The position numbers were made by a program, and so were the translations under genes. Of a stretch of DNA of 64,000 bases, positions 39,872 through 50,090 are shown piece by piece. Source of the stretch: Mongoliibacter sp. (lineage in GTDB: Bacteria; Bacteroidota; Bacteroidia; Cytophagales; Cyclobacteriaceae); assembly GCF_007692705.1 (NCBI RefSeq), contig NZ_REBN01000128.1, positions 1 through 64,000 on the forward strand, in the 5' to 3' direction. A model generated the notes under the pieces. The model was not told the origin of the DNA. It was given only the letters and a program-made list of their open reading frames with translations, and searched no databases. Numbering within the stretch: position 1 is the stretch's first letter; each line of letters opens with the position of its first letter.

Positions 39872-40020
39872 CTTAACATTTATTCATTCAAATTAATAAC
39901 TTCATTTCCTGAAAACCTGATTAAAGTCAAGTGTATCAACCCTTGAACAACTTGTCAAAACTACTATATCGCTGAATTTTTATCCTATTAATTGAATTGA
40001 ATATTACCTGAAACGAGAGA

Positions 40021-40695
40021 TTATTTGTTCTTTTCAGCATTCATCAGCATGATAAGTCTTCTAATGTCATTTTTATCCTTCAGGTCTAGTTTGTAATTAT
40101 TACTTAAATCATTGATTATAGAATAACCCTCATCTCCAAAGAATCCAACAAGAGCTTTCTTTCTAGGCTTCCAAAGAAATGCTTCACCATCCTTAAAAAC
40201 ATATAAATCTTCGGTATTAGAAAATGCCTTTGCTCTTTGTGAACCGTAAGTCGCACCTGGATCATCAATCATCTTTTTATATTTATGATTGACAAGAGTA
40301 TAATCTCCGTCAACCAATATTTCTACAAACCTATTAGATCCTATACCGGGAATATTATATCCAGAGCGAAATAACTGTGGAGCAGATTTGGCATTTAAAA
40401 TAAATCCATTGATTCTACCTGGAGAATAGGCCATCAACTCTCTGCCCTCCCTATATTCAAGAGTATGATTGAAGGCATTAAATGCTATTACCACTTCCTC
40501 AGCAGTATCTTTTTCAGAAAAAATAATAGAACCCTGATCAAATTCTGTCCAATATTGAGAGCCCTTTACTTCGGGGTATGGGTTTGCCATCACTGGATTA
40601 CCAGTGGCCTGATCTCTCATAACCTGTAATTGAGCAGAAGCAAAACCAAATGAACAAACGTATACTATACTTACTAATAAACTAAACTTTTTCAT
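40021..40695 (-). CDS. secreted hypothetical protein downstream of the SusCD locus
   Basis: Signal peptide MKKFSLLVSIVYVCSFGFASAQ; 225-aa intact ORF. Confidence 0.65.
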   Translation of the reverse strand: MKKFSLLVSIVYVCSFGFASAQLQVMRDQATGNPVMANPYPEVKGSQYWTEFDQGSIIFSEKDTAEEVVIAFNAFNHTLEYREGRELMAYSPGRINGFILNAKSAPQLFRSGYNIPGIGSNRFVEILVDGDYTLVNHKYKKMIDDPGATYGSQRAKAFSNTEDLYVFKDGEAFLWKPRKKALVGFFGDEGYSIINDLSNNYKLDLKDKNDIRRLIMLMNAEKNK

Positions 40696-40710
40696 ATACA
40701 AATCTAAATA

Positions 40711-40736
40711 AAAGGCCGGAAATATCCGGCCTTTTA
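40711..40736 (-). terminator. intrinsic terminator/attenuator downstream of the SusCD-lipoprotein genes
   Basis: AAAGGCCGGA-AATA-TCCGGCCTTT perfect 10-bp stem; minus strand continues TTTTATTTAG. Confidence 0.8.
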
Positions 40737-40760
40737 TTCTATAAATTATTGGAATAATGA

Positions 40761-41249
40761 TTATCCTTCCACTGCTGGAGGGCTTGGTCTGGTTATTCTC
40801 AATTGTACTCTTTTGTAGTTTTCACTTGCCTGAATAGTGGAATTACCTTCCAACTCTAGCAACAAGTCAACTGAACCACCGATTTCACCGGTATTGATGA
40901 TGTCCACCTCTAAAGTAGCAGTGGAAGAGTTAGCCGGGATTACCAAAGATCCGGATACATTGTAATCGGTTCCTTCTACTGCTGTAGTTCCTTCAGACAC
41001 TACTCTGTAAGTAATGGTCTCGTCACTGTCTCTCTGTCTGGCAACAAGATTTACTTGAAGTCCATAAGTGCCAATGCTGTTTGCGATGGATATCCTTGGG
41101 TAGTTTTGACCCGCAATAGGTGCGGTCACTACTGAGGCCTGGAATTCAACCTCAGCTCCTTCCCAAATCGGATAGTTCTGCTCGATACAAGAACCGAACA
41201 CAAAAACCATCACAAGAGAAAATATAGATAATATCTTTTTCATAGTCAT
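40761..41249 (-). CDS. SusCD-associated lipoprotein, Calx-beta/DUF4843-like
   Basis: Lipobox FGSC; EGTTAVEGTDYNVSGSLVIPANSSTATLEVDI pattern. Confidence 0.75.
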   Translation of the reverse strand: MTMKKILSIFSLVMVFVFGSCIEQNYPIWEGAEVEFQASVVTAPIAGQNYPRISIANSIGTYGLQVNLVARQRDSDETITYRVVSEGTTAVEGTDYNVSGSLVIPANSSTATLEVDIINTGEIGGSVDLLLELEGNSTIQASENYKRVQLRITRPSPPAVEG

Positions 41250-41257
41250 TTTCAATT

Positions 41258-42805
41258 TTAGTATCCTCTGTTTTGATTAAGGTTCGTGTTACCATCAACC
41301 TCACGCTGAGGTATAAGAGGAAGTATTCTAAAGTCATCGAAAGGCACGAAGTTATTTGGACCTAAATATCTTTTATCCAAATCTCTTCCGTATCTCTTAA
41401 GATCAAAGAATCTATGTCCTTCAAACGCAAATTCTTTAAATCTTTCTATAAGGATCTCTTCAAGAATATCTTCACCGCTCATGGTTACAGGCTCAAGCCC
41501 TCTCAAAGCTTTGAAATCATTCAATTCTGCAAGTGCATCACCAGTATTACCCAACTGATAGTTGGCTTCAGCCCTGATCAAATGCATTTCAGACTTTCTG
41601 ATTACAGGAACGTTGTCACCATAAACAAATCCAGCCTTGGCTATGAATTTAACACATTCAATGTTTCTTGATCCTCTAACAGTACTTCCAGTAGTGTAAA
41701 GGTGAGCCCTTACATCTTCATTTCTGGTAACATCCCAGCTATTGTTGTCATCAGGATTATCACCCACTTGAAGCGGTGCCAATCCAAAGAAATCAAGGAC
41801 TCTTTGATTAGGCACGAAATCTCCCCATCCACCTTGCGCATTCTTGTTGTCTAAATTTAACAATACAGTAAAAGAAGATTGAAGTGATTCGTTAACACCG
41901 ATTGATTCACCAGCAATTTGAAATCTAACTTCAAACATAGCTTCAGGATGATTCTGTGCTCTCCAACCTTCTACATAATCCATACCGCCAAGAACAGTGC
42001 CTGCACCAGATGCTAAAGCCGCAGTAGCTGCGTCTCTTGCAGCAGCCCAGTTACCTCTATAGAGTTCTACTCTTGCCAATAGACCTTGAGCAGCTCCTAC
42101 TGAAGCAAACTGAGAACCAGCCCTGCTTGAAGTACTCAAAGCAGTAATCGCTTCGTTTAGGTCTAATACAATTTGTGCATAATTCTCATCGATTGTAGCT
42201 CTTGGAGAATTCCTTGTAAATGCGATATCAGAAGTAATTGAACCTTCCAAAGGCATAGGAATTCCACCTTCGTCAACCAAACCTGGCTGATAAATAGCTG
42301 TTGGAATGTAAGTATATACTTTCGCCAAGTCGAAGTAGTTTAAAGCTCTTAAGAACTTCAATTCGCCTTCCCATCTTGCAAGCTGGGCAGCAGAAGCGCC
42401 TTCAACTCCAGAAGCTACCGCATCAAGAATTAGATTAGCCTCATTGATGGCAAAATAAGTAGTTTGCCAGAAACTCAGGTTGTTGGCAGGTATGGAATTA
42501 AAGTGCGCATTTGGCTGATTATTATTTTCCTGAATCAAACGTCCGGAATTGGAAGTAGTTCTTCCCACATCTGCCAAAGCATCAGATAATGCCAATAGGT
42601 TTCTACCATAATTATTGGTAGCCCTAAGCCTTCCATACACGGAATTTACAGCAGCATCTACACCATCGGGTGTGTTCAATGCTAGATCTGCATCAATTGA
42701 TTGTCTCGGGTCAACATTCAAGTCACAGGAAGAAACCGCAACTCCAAGTCCCAAGAGAACCGTAAATGCATATTTATATATATAATTTTTCATTTTCATT
42801 GTCAT
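41258..42805 (-). CDS. RagB/SusD-family nutrient-binding lipoprotein
   Basis: LNVDPRQSIDADLALNTPDGVDAAVNSVYGRL, LRALNYFDLAKVY, LIRAEANYQLGN, ILIERFKEFAFEGHRFFDLKRYG. Confidence 0.97.
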   Translation of the reverse strand: MTMKMKNYIYKYAFTVLLGLGVAVSSCDLNVDPRQSIDADLALNTPDGVDAAVNSVYGRLRATNNYGRNLLALSDALADVGRTTSNSGRLIQENNNQPNAHFNSIPANNLSFWQTTYFAINEANLILDAVASGVEGASAAQLARWEGELKFLRALNYFDLAKVYTYIPTAIYQPGLVDEGGIPMPLEGSITSDIAFTRNSPRATIDENYAQIVLDLNEAITALSTSSRAGSQFASVGAAQGLLARVELYRGNWAAARDAATAALASGAGTVLGGMDYVEGWRAQNHPEAMFEVRFQIAGESIGVNESLQSSFTVLLNLDNKNAQGGWGDFVPNQRVLDFFGLAPLQVGDNPDDNNSWDVTRNEDVRAHLYTTGSTVRGSRNIECVKFIAKAGFVYGDNVPVIRKSEMHLIRAEANYQLGNTGDALAELNDFKALRGLEPVTMSGEDILEEILIERFKEFAFEGHRFFDLKRYGRDLDKRYLGPNNFVPFDDFRILPLIPQREVDGNTNLNQNRGY

Positions 42806-42810
42806 CTATT

Positions 42811-45800
42811 TTAAAATCCTAACTGTACACCGATCTGATAACTTTTTACAATCGGAAGCTGACCTGTACCTGCACCAACGAACTCAGGATCATATCCAGG
42901 ATAGTTAGAGTATGTCCAAAGGTTCATTCCTTGAGCATATACCCTAGCTCTGGTAAGTCCCAAGCTTCTAAGAGTACTTGGATTAAAGCTGTATCCAAAT
43001 TGCAATTGTGCTAATCTGATAAAGTCAGCATTCAAAAGCCCTGCAGTACCGAAGTTTCTTCCTTGGCTTCTTACTTCATTACCACCATTGGAGTTACCTA
43101 CGTTTCTTGGAATATCAGTCATATCACCTGGGCTTGTCCACTGTCTGTCTACCACTTCTCTTAGGGTATTCAAAGCCAAACGGGTACCTGCTTCTCTCAT
43201 AAAGCTATATTGACCATCAGTAACCACCGCACCATATTCATAAGTAAAGAATGCAGTCAGTTCAAATCCTTTGTATCTGAAGGTATTGCTTAGACCACCA
43301 TATATTGGGGCTAGGTTTGATCCGAAATATACTCTGTCTGCTGCAATAGGCTGGTAAGTTCTGTTACCTGCTGCATCCAACCACATAGGACGGCCTGTTG
43401 CTGGGTTAACACCGGCATACTCAGCAAAGAAATGTGAACCTGGTGCCTGATCTCCTGGGAAAGCAGGGTTTCCAACTGGCTGACCAACTGCTATACCCGG
43501 ATTAGCGGGAAGGAAATCCAAATCATCATAAAGAGAAATTACTTCATTTCTAATATATGTAAAGTTGAAGGATGTTCTCCAAGAGAAACCGCTTCTATCT
43601 ATGTTCACAGTACTTACTTCAAATTCAACACCCCTGTTCATCAACTCACCCACATTGTTGGCAATAGAGCTGAATCCATTTGTCCAAAGGATAGGTTGAT
43701 TCAAAAGCAAATTCTTGGTTCTCTGATCAAATAAATCAACAGAACCTGTAACCCTATTGCTGAAGAAACCGAAGTCAAGACCTAAGTTTACTGTTTCATT
43801 TGTCTCCCAACCTAAGTCAAGGTTAGCCAATGAAGTAGGTCTAATACCTGCATTTCCAGCGTAGTTACCTGCAGTTGGAGCGCCATAAAGACCTCTAGCT
43901 GCGAAGTTTCCAATCTGATCATTTCCAGATTGACCCCAAGAAGCTCTCAATTTCAAATCTGTAATCGTTTCGGAATCTTTTAAGAAATCTTCCATTGCAA
44001 TATTCCAACCAGCTCTAACAGATGGAAAAATACCATATTGTGTATTGGCTCCAAATCTGGAAGAACCATCATATCTTGCTGTAGCAGTAAATAGATACTT
44101 CTCTTTGTAGTTGTAGTTTGCGTTTGCAAATACACCTTGTCTTCTGTAACCTGTCCAGAAACCACCCACAAACTCCGGAGTAGCACCTGAATCGATATAC
44201 CTGAACTGGAATGTTGGGAAACCAATGGCTTCAGCATTCAACCCTTCTCTTGTTTCAGAAACAAATTCAAAACCTACCAAAGCCGTAAGGTTGTGGACAT
44301 TATTGAAAGTTTTGTTCCAATTTAAAGTGTGCGTGGTAATAAACCTTGTTCTCCAGTCATTTGCTGCAGTAGCTCTACCCCTTACCCCAGCCCCATCAGG
44401 AGTTCTTGGATCTCTATACCTGTTTTCAGTAAGCATTCTGTAATCAACACCTACCAATCCACGATAAGTAAGATTATCTAAGATTTTATAATTGGCAATA
44501 GCATTACCTACAATAGAGTTAGTGGTTGTTGTACCTGAGTTAAAATCATTAACCAAAGCAACGTTTTGATTCAAAACACCAGCAATATTAGTGTTGTAGC
44601 TACCATCTTCATTGAAAATTGCATTGTGTGGCAATACTGTTGAAGAGGAGAAAGCAGGATTACCCAAAAATGCACCATCTATAGCAAAAGGAGAATTTTG
44701 AGTAATGGTTGACAAGTTAATATTTGTTTCTAAAGTAAGTCTATCATTTGCTTTATGAGTCAAAGCCGTTCTAAATGTACCTCTTTCGAAATCGACTGGA
44801 CGGAATGAAGATTCTTGAACATTGTAAGAACCAGAAATAAAGAAAGTAGTTTTGTCATCACCACCGGAAACGTTAAGTTCATAGTTTTGAAGTCTACCTC
44901 TTCCCATCAATTGTCTTTGCCAATCAAATGTAGGCAGACCCAGACCAATGGCGTCAAGACCATCAGCACCCAATTCTTGCCAGTTACCTGGTAGTCTACC
45001 CATAGCATTCAAAGCATTTGCCTGAGGGTTACCAACGCCAGCATTGATCAAACCGTCTCTTCTCATAGTATACCACTCATCACCACCCAATACATCTAGT
45101 ATTTTCATTGGTTGAGTTTCACCTGCAAAAGCGTTGAATTCAAATCTTGCCTTACCTTGCTTACCTTTTTTAGTGGTAATAATAACAACACCATTAGCTG
45201 CCTGAGAACCATAAATAGCAGCAGAAGCTGCATCTTTAAGGATTTCCATAGACTCAATATCATTTGGGTTTAAGAAAGCAAGCGGGTTGTCTTGGGTAAA
45301 GCTAGCGTTACCTGCATTGTTCAGCTGAACACCATCTACAATAAAAAGTGGCTCATTACCTGCTGTAATAGAACCTACACCACGGATACGGATGTTAACC
45401 GCACCACCTGGAAGACCATTTGCAGATCTAACCTGTACACCGGCAGCTCTACCCTGCAACGCGCGGTCAAAAGATTGCATAGGAAGGTTTTCAATCAACT
45501 CACCTTTTACGGATGAAACCGCACCGGTGACTTCTCTTTTTGGCTGAGTACCGTAACCAGTTACGATAACTTCTTCCAAACTCCTAGTATCAGGCTGTAA
45601 TACCACATTGACCTGAGACCTATTACCAATATTGACTTCTTGCATTTCAGTACCTACAAATGAAAACACCAATGTGTTATTTCCTTGTGGGACATTCAGC
45701 GAGAAATTGCCGTCTAAGTCAGTAGCTGTACCCACAGTGGTACCTTTCACTACGACTGAGGCTCCCGGAATCGGTAACCCATCTTCTCCAGATGTCACCG

Positions 45801-45882
45801 TTCCAGTAACTACGCGACTTTGGGCAAATGCCGTAGCAGATGCCAACAAGAACGCAAGTCCTAGAAGTAAAATTTTCCTCAT
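42811..45882 (-). CDS. SusC/RagA-family TonB-linked outer membrane receptor
   Basis: CarboxypepD_reg N-terminus (VVTGTVTSGEDGLPIPGASVVVKGT), VIVTGYGTQPKREVTGAVSSV, IRIRGVGSI, C-terminal beta strand. Confidence 0.98.
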   Translation of the reverse strand: MRKILLLGLAFLLASATAFAQSRVVTGTVTSGEDGLPIPGASVVVKGTTVGTATDLDGNFSLNVPQGNNTLVFSFVGTEMQEVNIGNRSQVNVVLQPDTRSLEEVIVTGYGTQPKREVTGAVSSVKGELIENLPMQSFDRALQGRAAGVQVRSANGLPGGAVNIRIRGVGSITAGNEPLFIVDGVQLNNAGNASFTQDNPLAFLNPNDIESMEILKDAASAAIYGSQAANGVVIITTKKGKQGKARFEFNAFAGETQPMKILDVLGGDEWYTMRRDGLINAGVGNPQANALNAMGRLPGNWQELGADGLDAIGLGLPTFDWQRQLMGRGRLQNYELNVSGGDDKTTFFISGSYNVQESSFRPVDFERGTFRTALTHKANDRLTLETNINLSTITQNSPFAIDGAFLGNPAFSSSTVLPHNAIFNEDGSYNTNIAGVLNQNVALVNDFNSGTTTTNSIVGNAIANYKILDNLTYRGLVGVDYRMLTENRYRDPRTPDGAGVRGRATAANDWRTRFITTHTLNWNKTFNNVHNLTALVGFEFVSETREGLNAEAIGFPTFQFRYIDSGATPEFVGGFWTGYRRQGVFANANYNYKEKYLFTATARYDGSSRFGANTQYGIFPSVRAGWNIAMEDFLKDSETITDLKLRASWGQSGNDQIGNFAARGLYGAPTAGNYAGNAGIRPTSLANLDLGWETNETVNLGLDFGFFSNRVTGSVDLFDQRTKNLLLNQPILWTNGFSSIANNVGELMNRGVEFEVSTVNIDRSGFSWRTSFNFTYIRNEVISLYDDLDFLPANPGIAVGQPVGNPAFPGDQAPGSHFFAEYAGVNPATGRPMWLDAAGNRTYQPIAADRVYFGSNLAPIYGGLSNTFRYKGFELTAFFTYEYGAVVTDGQYSFMREAGTRLALNTLREVVDRQWTSPGDMTDIPRNVGNSNGGNEVRSQGRNFGTAGLLNADFIRLAQLQFGYSFNPSTLRSLGLTRARVYAQGMNLWTYSNYPGYDPEFVGAGTGQLPIVKSYQIGVQLGF

Positions 45883-46432
45883 AATTATAATGTTTGATTT
45901 AATGAACCCCCAATTCTATTTATAATCCTTAAATAATGCAAAACCATTTACATAAAATGCATATTCATGTTGATGTATTTAATTTAAAAAAATTCTGAAT
46001 AATCTATTTCTATAAAATTAAAGTTGTTATGAGTAGTGTATAAAGGACTTTAATAAATTTTAATTCTATTTATTATATATTTAAAGAATATTATTCTTTT
46101 TTAAAACTTCTTAACATTTAAGTAAATAAAAGTTAATATCGGTTAAGTCTCGAAAATATATTATTTCAATTTTCAACCTTTAAATAGCATATAAATAATA
46201 TTTTCACCAAATATTTTACTTTTATTACTATTGAAAAACTTAATTTAATTCTGAATTTCACCAATTATACAGGCAAATTAACCAAAGGAGGTATAAAAAG
46301 TATTTTTTTAAACTGAAAAAAGGTAAAATTGTGATATTTAAATATGCAAAGTTTATTAAAAACCAAAAAAAAGCGCTTATTTACCGCTTAACCAAAAATA
46401 AAACATGGCGTTAATTAATTTGTTCGAAAAAA

Positions 46433-47536
46433 TCACTTGAAATTGTTATGAATAATAAAAGCCGTAGTCTTGGAAGAGGAATTTTTTCCCAATTTATTTT
46501 TCACCAAATCGTAACCCTGCAAAACCCTTGCCTTTTGTTGGATATCGGATAAGAGCATGTTCAATTCTTCTGCAACATTTTTACTGTTAAAACCACGCTG
46601 AATCAGTTCTTTTACTACCTCCTGATCCGCGATTAAGTTTACCAAAGAAATATAAGGAACTCTAATCAAGCTCTTCGCAATAAAATAACTCAGCCAGCTG
46701 GTTTTGTAGACAACCACTTGGGGAACTCTAAATAATGCAGTTTCTAATGTAGCTGTTCCTGAAGTAACTATTGCCGCTGTTGCATGATGCAGCAAATCAT
46801 ATGTTTGATCAAATACGATCCTTATACCAGCTTTAATGGCAGGTCGGTAAGCTTCTGGTTTTAGATTACCCACTCCGGCAATCACAAACTGTGCATTTGG
46901 AAATTTCTTAACCACATCCAGCATTACTGAAAGCATCTTATCCAGTTCCTGTTGTCTGCTTCCTGGTAAGAGGGCAATTATCGGTTGATAATTCAATTCG
47001 TTTTTTTGATGAAAAAACGGATGAGGCTCAAACTTGGATATTTCATCCAAAAGCGGATTACCTACATACAAGGCCTCTACTCCAAACTTTTTATAAAACT
47101 CTGGCTCAAAAGGAAGAATGGAATAGACATGATCCGTATGCTTTTTGATTTTCAATGCCCTGCTCTGGTTCCATGCCCAAACTTTTGGGGGTATGTAATA
47201 ATGAACTTTTATATTGTGACTTTTAGCAAAGGCAGCAATCTTCATATTGAACCCACCGAAATCCACCAATATCAAAGCATCTGGCTTAAATTTTAGTAAA
47301 TCCTTTTTGATTAAAGCCAAGTGTTTCAATACTTTTCTGAATCCAAGCAATACCTCTATGAAACCCATCACGGATACATCCTGATAATGGGCTACAAGCT
47401 CAAGGCCTGCATTGGAAGAATAATCTCCGCCCATTCCACGAAATGAAGCTTCCGGATCCAGTTCCTTGATGGACTGAATTAAATTGGAACTATGTAGGTC
47501 CCCGGAGCGCTCTCCGCAAATGAGATAATATTTCAT
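46433..47536 (-). CDS. lpxB: lipid-A-disaccharide synthase
   Basis: YYLICGERSGDLHSSNLI, FRGMGGD, YYIPPKVWAWNQSRALKIKKHTDHVYSILPFEPEFY, LLPGSRQQEL. Confidence 0.97.
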   Translation of the reverse strand: MKYYLICGERSGDLHSSNLIQSIKELDPEASFRGMGGDYSSNAGLELVAHYQDVSVMGFIEVLLGFRKVLKHLALIKKDLLKFKPDALILVDFGGFNMKIAAFAKSHNIKVHYYIPPKVWAWNQSRALKIKKHTDHVYSILPFEPEFYKKFGVEALYVGNPLLDEISKFEPHPFFHQKNELNYQPIIALLPGSRQQELDKMLSVMLDVVKKFPNAQFVIAGVGNLKPEAYRPAIKAGIRIVFDQTYDLLHHATAAIVTSGTATLETALFRVPQVVVYKTSWLSYFIAKSLIRVPYISLVNLIADQEVVKELIQRGFNSKNVAEELNMLLSDIQQKARVLQGYDLVKNKLGKNSSSKTTAFIIHNNFK

Positions 47537-47572
47537 AATATATGTAATTAAAAAAATAAATAAGCTGAGTGC

Positions 47573-47992
47573 TTATTCACCATAGTATTCTACAAAGTTT
47601 CTAGGTGTTTCGTAAAGCGTTAACTTGTACAAACTCCCATGAGGCACAATGTCATTGATAGCAGGTTCTAGAATTTTCCAGAATTCCACTACAAGATTTT
47701 CACAGCTCGCCATTTTCCCCAACATGAATTCTACATCCATATTCAGGTTCTTATGGTCTACTTTATCAATCACCAAAGTTTTGATTATACCACTCAAAGC
47801 CTTCAAATCAACAACGAATCCCGTTTCAGGATCTGGCATTCCTTTTACGGTCACAATCAGCTCAAAATTATGCCCATGCCAGTTGACATTGGAACAAGGT
47901 CCAAACACTTCCTTATTTTTCTCCTCCGACCAGTTGGGATTCCAAAGCTTATGAGCCGCATTAAAATGCTCTTTTCTGCAAACGTGTATCAT
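47573..47992 (-). CDS. queD: 6-carboxytetrahydropterin synthase
   Basis: FNAAHKLWNP, GPCSNVNWHGHNFELIVTVKG, DHKNLNMD; zinc His motif. Confidence 0.93.
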   Translation of the reverse strand: MIHVCRKEHFNAAHKLWNPNWSEEKNKEVFGPCSNVNWHGHNFELIVTVKGMPDPETGFVVDLKALSGIIKTLVIDKVDHKNLNMDVEFMLGKMASCENLVVEFWKILEPAINDIVPHGSLYKLTLYETPRNFVEYYGE

Positions 47993-48159
47993 CACTCTAT
48001 TCAATTGAGTGGCAAAAATAAGGAAAAAGATGAGGAATTGATAGTCTTACTTCAAATGAGAAATAAAACCTGACAGGTCTCTTCCTGAGATAATTTAAAA
48101 AATCAAAACAAACTCAAAAGACCTTTCTGGTTTGGTGCCCAATTTAAAATAAATTGGTA

Positions 48160-50088
48160 TCAAAAATTTTCCTGAATAGAAATGGTAATTCTTCTGTTCA
48201 TTGCCCTGTTATCAGCAGAATCATTTGGCCGTATTGGCTCCCTATCCCCTTTCCCGACCGGTATGGCGCGCCCTTCCTTAATGCCATTTTCTAAAAGATA
48301 CCGCTTCACACTTTCTGCACGTCTTAGACTCAGGCTCTCATTATAGGCAGCACTGCCCACATTATCAGTATGCCCTACAATATATATATTGACATTGTAA
48401 TTGGTAACAAGGAAATCCCTGAGCCTTTTAAGCGAACTCATGGATTCTTGTTTCAATTCATCTTTGTCGAAATCGAAGAAGATATTTTCAAAAACAAATT
48501 CTTCCCCGGGACCTATCGGTGTCAGAGAAATTTCCAAGGACTCTTGATCTTTGAGATTATCTCTTTCTACATTATAAATTTTCGGAAGGTAACCTTCTTT
48601 TTCCACATATAGTCCTGAAAATGATTTGTCGGGATACAACATCATAAAATCTCCCGTCTTGCCATCCGAACGAAATTGATACATCGTACTGTCGTTGGCA
48701 AGACTTACCAAAGACAGCTTGGCGTCCACTGGCTCTCCTGTTTTGGAATTAAGCACCTTACCCTGGGTAACGATAAGCTTTTCTCCTAATGCAATTTCAT
48801 CAGGAAATTTAAATCTATATAAGAATGATCTTTCTACTTTTCCCTCTGCATATGATGTTTCTGTATAATAGGCATAATCTCTCTGAGCCGTAATAAACAA
48901 GGAGAATTGATCTTGATGGTCATTAATAGGATAGCCTAAATTTTCAGGCTCGGTAAATTCTCCATCCACCACTCTGGACACAAATAGGTCCATACCACCA
49001 AAGCCCCTATGCCCATTGGAAGCAAAAAATAAAATTTCATTATTAAAGTAAATAAAAGGAGAAACCTCATCCTTAGGTGTGTTGACAGTAGATCCCAGGT
49101 TTTTTGCTTCAGCCCAAGAACCGTCATCATTTCTTACGCTGTACCAAATGTCATTTCCTCCAAAACCTCCACGCCTATTCGATGAAAAGAACAATATTCT
49201 GCCATCTGCAGAAAGTGAAGGCTGGGATTCCCACGAACGGGAATTGACATTTTTCCCCATATTGGAAGACCTTTGCCAGATGTTGTTAACTTTATAAGCG
49301 ACATAAAGATCGCAACTCCCAAAGGAATCCGGAGCATCGCAGGAGGTGTAAATAAGAATGTTCCCATCAGCTGAGATCGTACAGGTACCCTCGTTATAAT
49401 AGGTGTTGATATTCTCTGAAATACCTGCAGGCAGGGTCCAGCTTTCACCATCATCAGCCAAATAAGACACATAGATATCTTCTTTTTGGTTATCCTGAGT
49501 GCCATCTCTTTTGGTAAAAAGTATCTTACGGCTATCGGCGGTCAATACTGGGAAATACTGCAGTGTAAACTCATTGATTGGCTCTGGAAGTTTTTCTTTT
49601 TTGATGACGAGTTCCTTTTGAAGATTTTCGTTCAAAAAATCCATTTGCTCTTTGGTCTCCATGTAATTGGGAGACCTTTTGAACTCACTGGCCAGAATTA
49701 AATCTACATCCTGAAACTCCCGTAGTGCTTCCTGAAACTGACCTAGAGAAAGATAAATATGGGTTTTGAGCCATCCGAAGTCTCCTTTAACTTGATCAGA
49801 AGCTTTGGCAGCTCGTCTCTCACCTCTTTCCACTACTTCCAATGCCTCTTGAGATCGGCCTGAGGTCAAAAGAATCCTCCCCCATTTCACATATGATTCC
49901 AAAAAATTGGCTTCCCGGTTGATAGAAGCTTTATATTTTTCTATTGCCTCTGCATATTGACGCCTAAGGACAAGCTCATTTCCTTCCTCATGCATCTTGA
50001 TAGCTCTGGAATCGATAATAGAATACTTCTGTCCGTAGCTTATCTGGACAACACAAATCAGAACCAAAGAAAGAAGAAGTACCCTCAT
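48160..50088 (-). CDS. OmpA-family protein with TPR and PD40 beta-propeller repeats
   Basis: TPR N-terminus; FPVLTADSRKILFTKR and PSLSADGRILFFSSNRRGGFGGNDIWYS; C-terminal OmpA FDFDKDELKQES...VGHTDNVGSAAYNESLSLRRAESVKRYL. Confidence 0.95.
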   Translation of the reverse strand: MRVLLLSLVLICVVQISYGQKYSIIDSRAIKMHEEGNELVLRRQYAEAIEKYKASINREANFLESYVKWGRILLTSGRSQEALEVVERGERRAAKASDQVKGDFGWLKTHIYLSLGQFQEALREFQDVDLILASEFKRSPNYMETKEQMDFLNENLQKELVIKKEKLPEPINEFTLQYFPVLTADSRKILFTKRDGTQDNQKEDIYVSYLADDGESWTLPAGISENINTYYNEGTCTISADGNILIYTSCDAPDSFGSCDLYVAYKVNNIWQRSSNMGKNVNSRSWESQPSLSADGRILFFSSNRRGGFGGNDIWYSVRNDDGSWAEAKNLGSTVNTPKDEVSPFIYFNNEILFFASNGHRGFGGMDLFVSRVVDGEFTEPENLGYPINDHQDQFSLFITAQRDYAYYTETSYAEGKVERSFLYRFKFPDEIALGEKLIVTQGKVLNSKTGEPVDAKLSLVSLANDSTMYQFRSDGKTGDFMMLYPDKSFSGLYVEKEGYLPKIYNVERDNLKDQESLEISLTPIGPGEEFVFENIFFDFDKDELKQESMSSLKRLRDFLVTNYNVNIYIVGHTDNVGSAAYNESLSLRRAESVKRYLLENGIKEGRAIPVGKGDREPIRPNDSADNRAMNRRITISIQENF

Positions 50089-50090
50089 GT

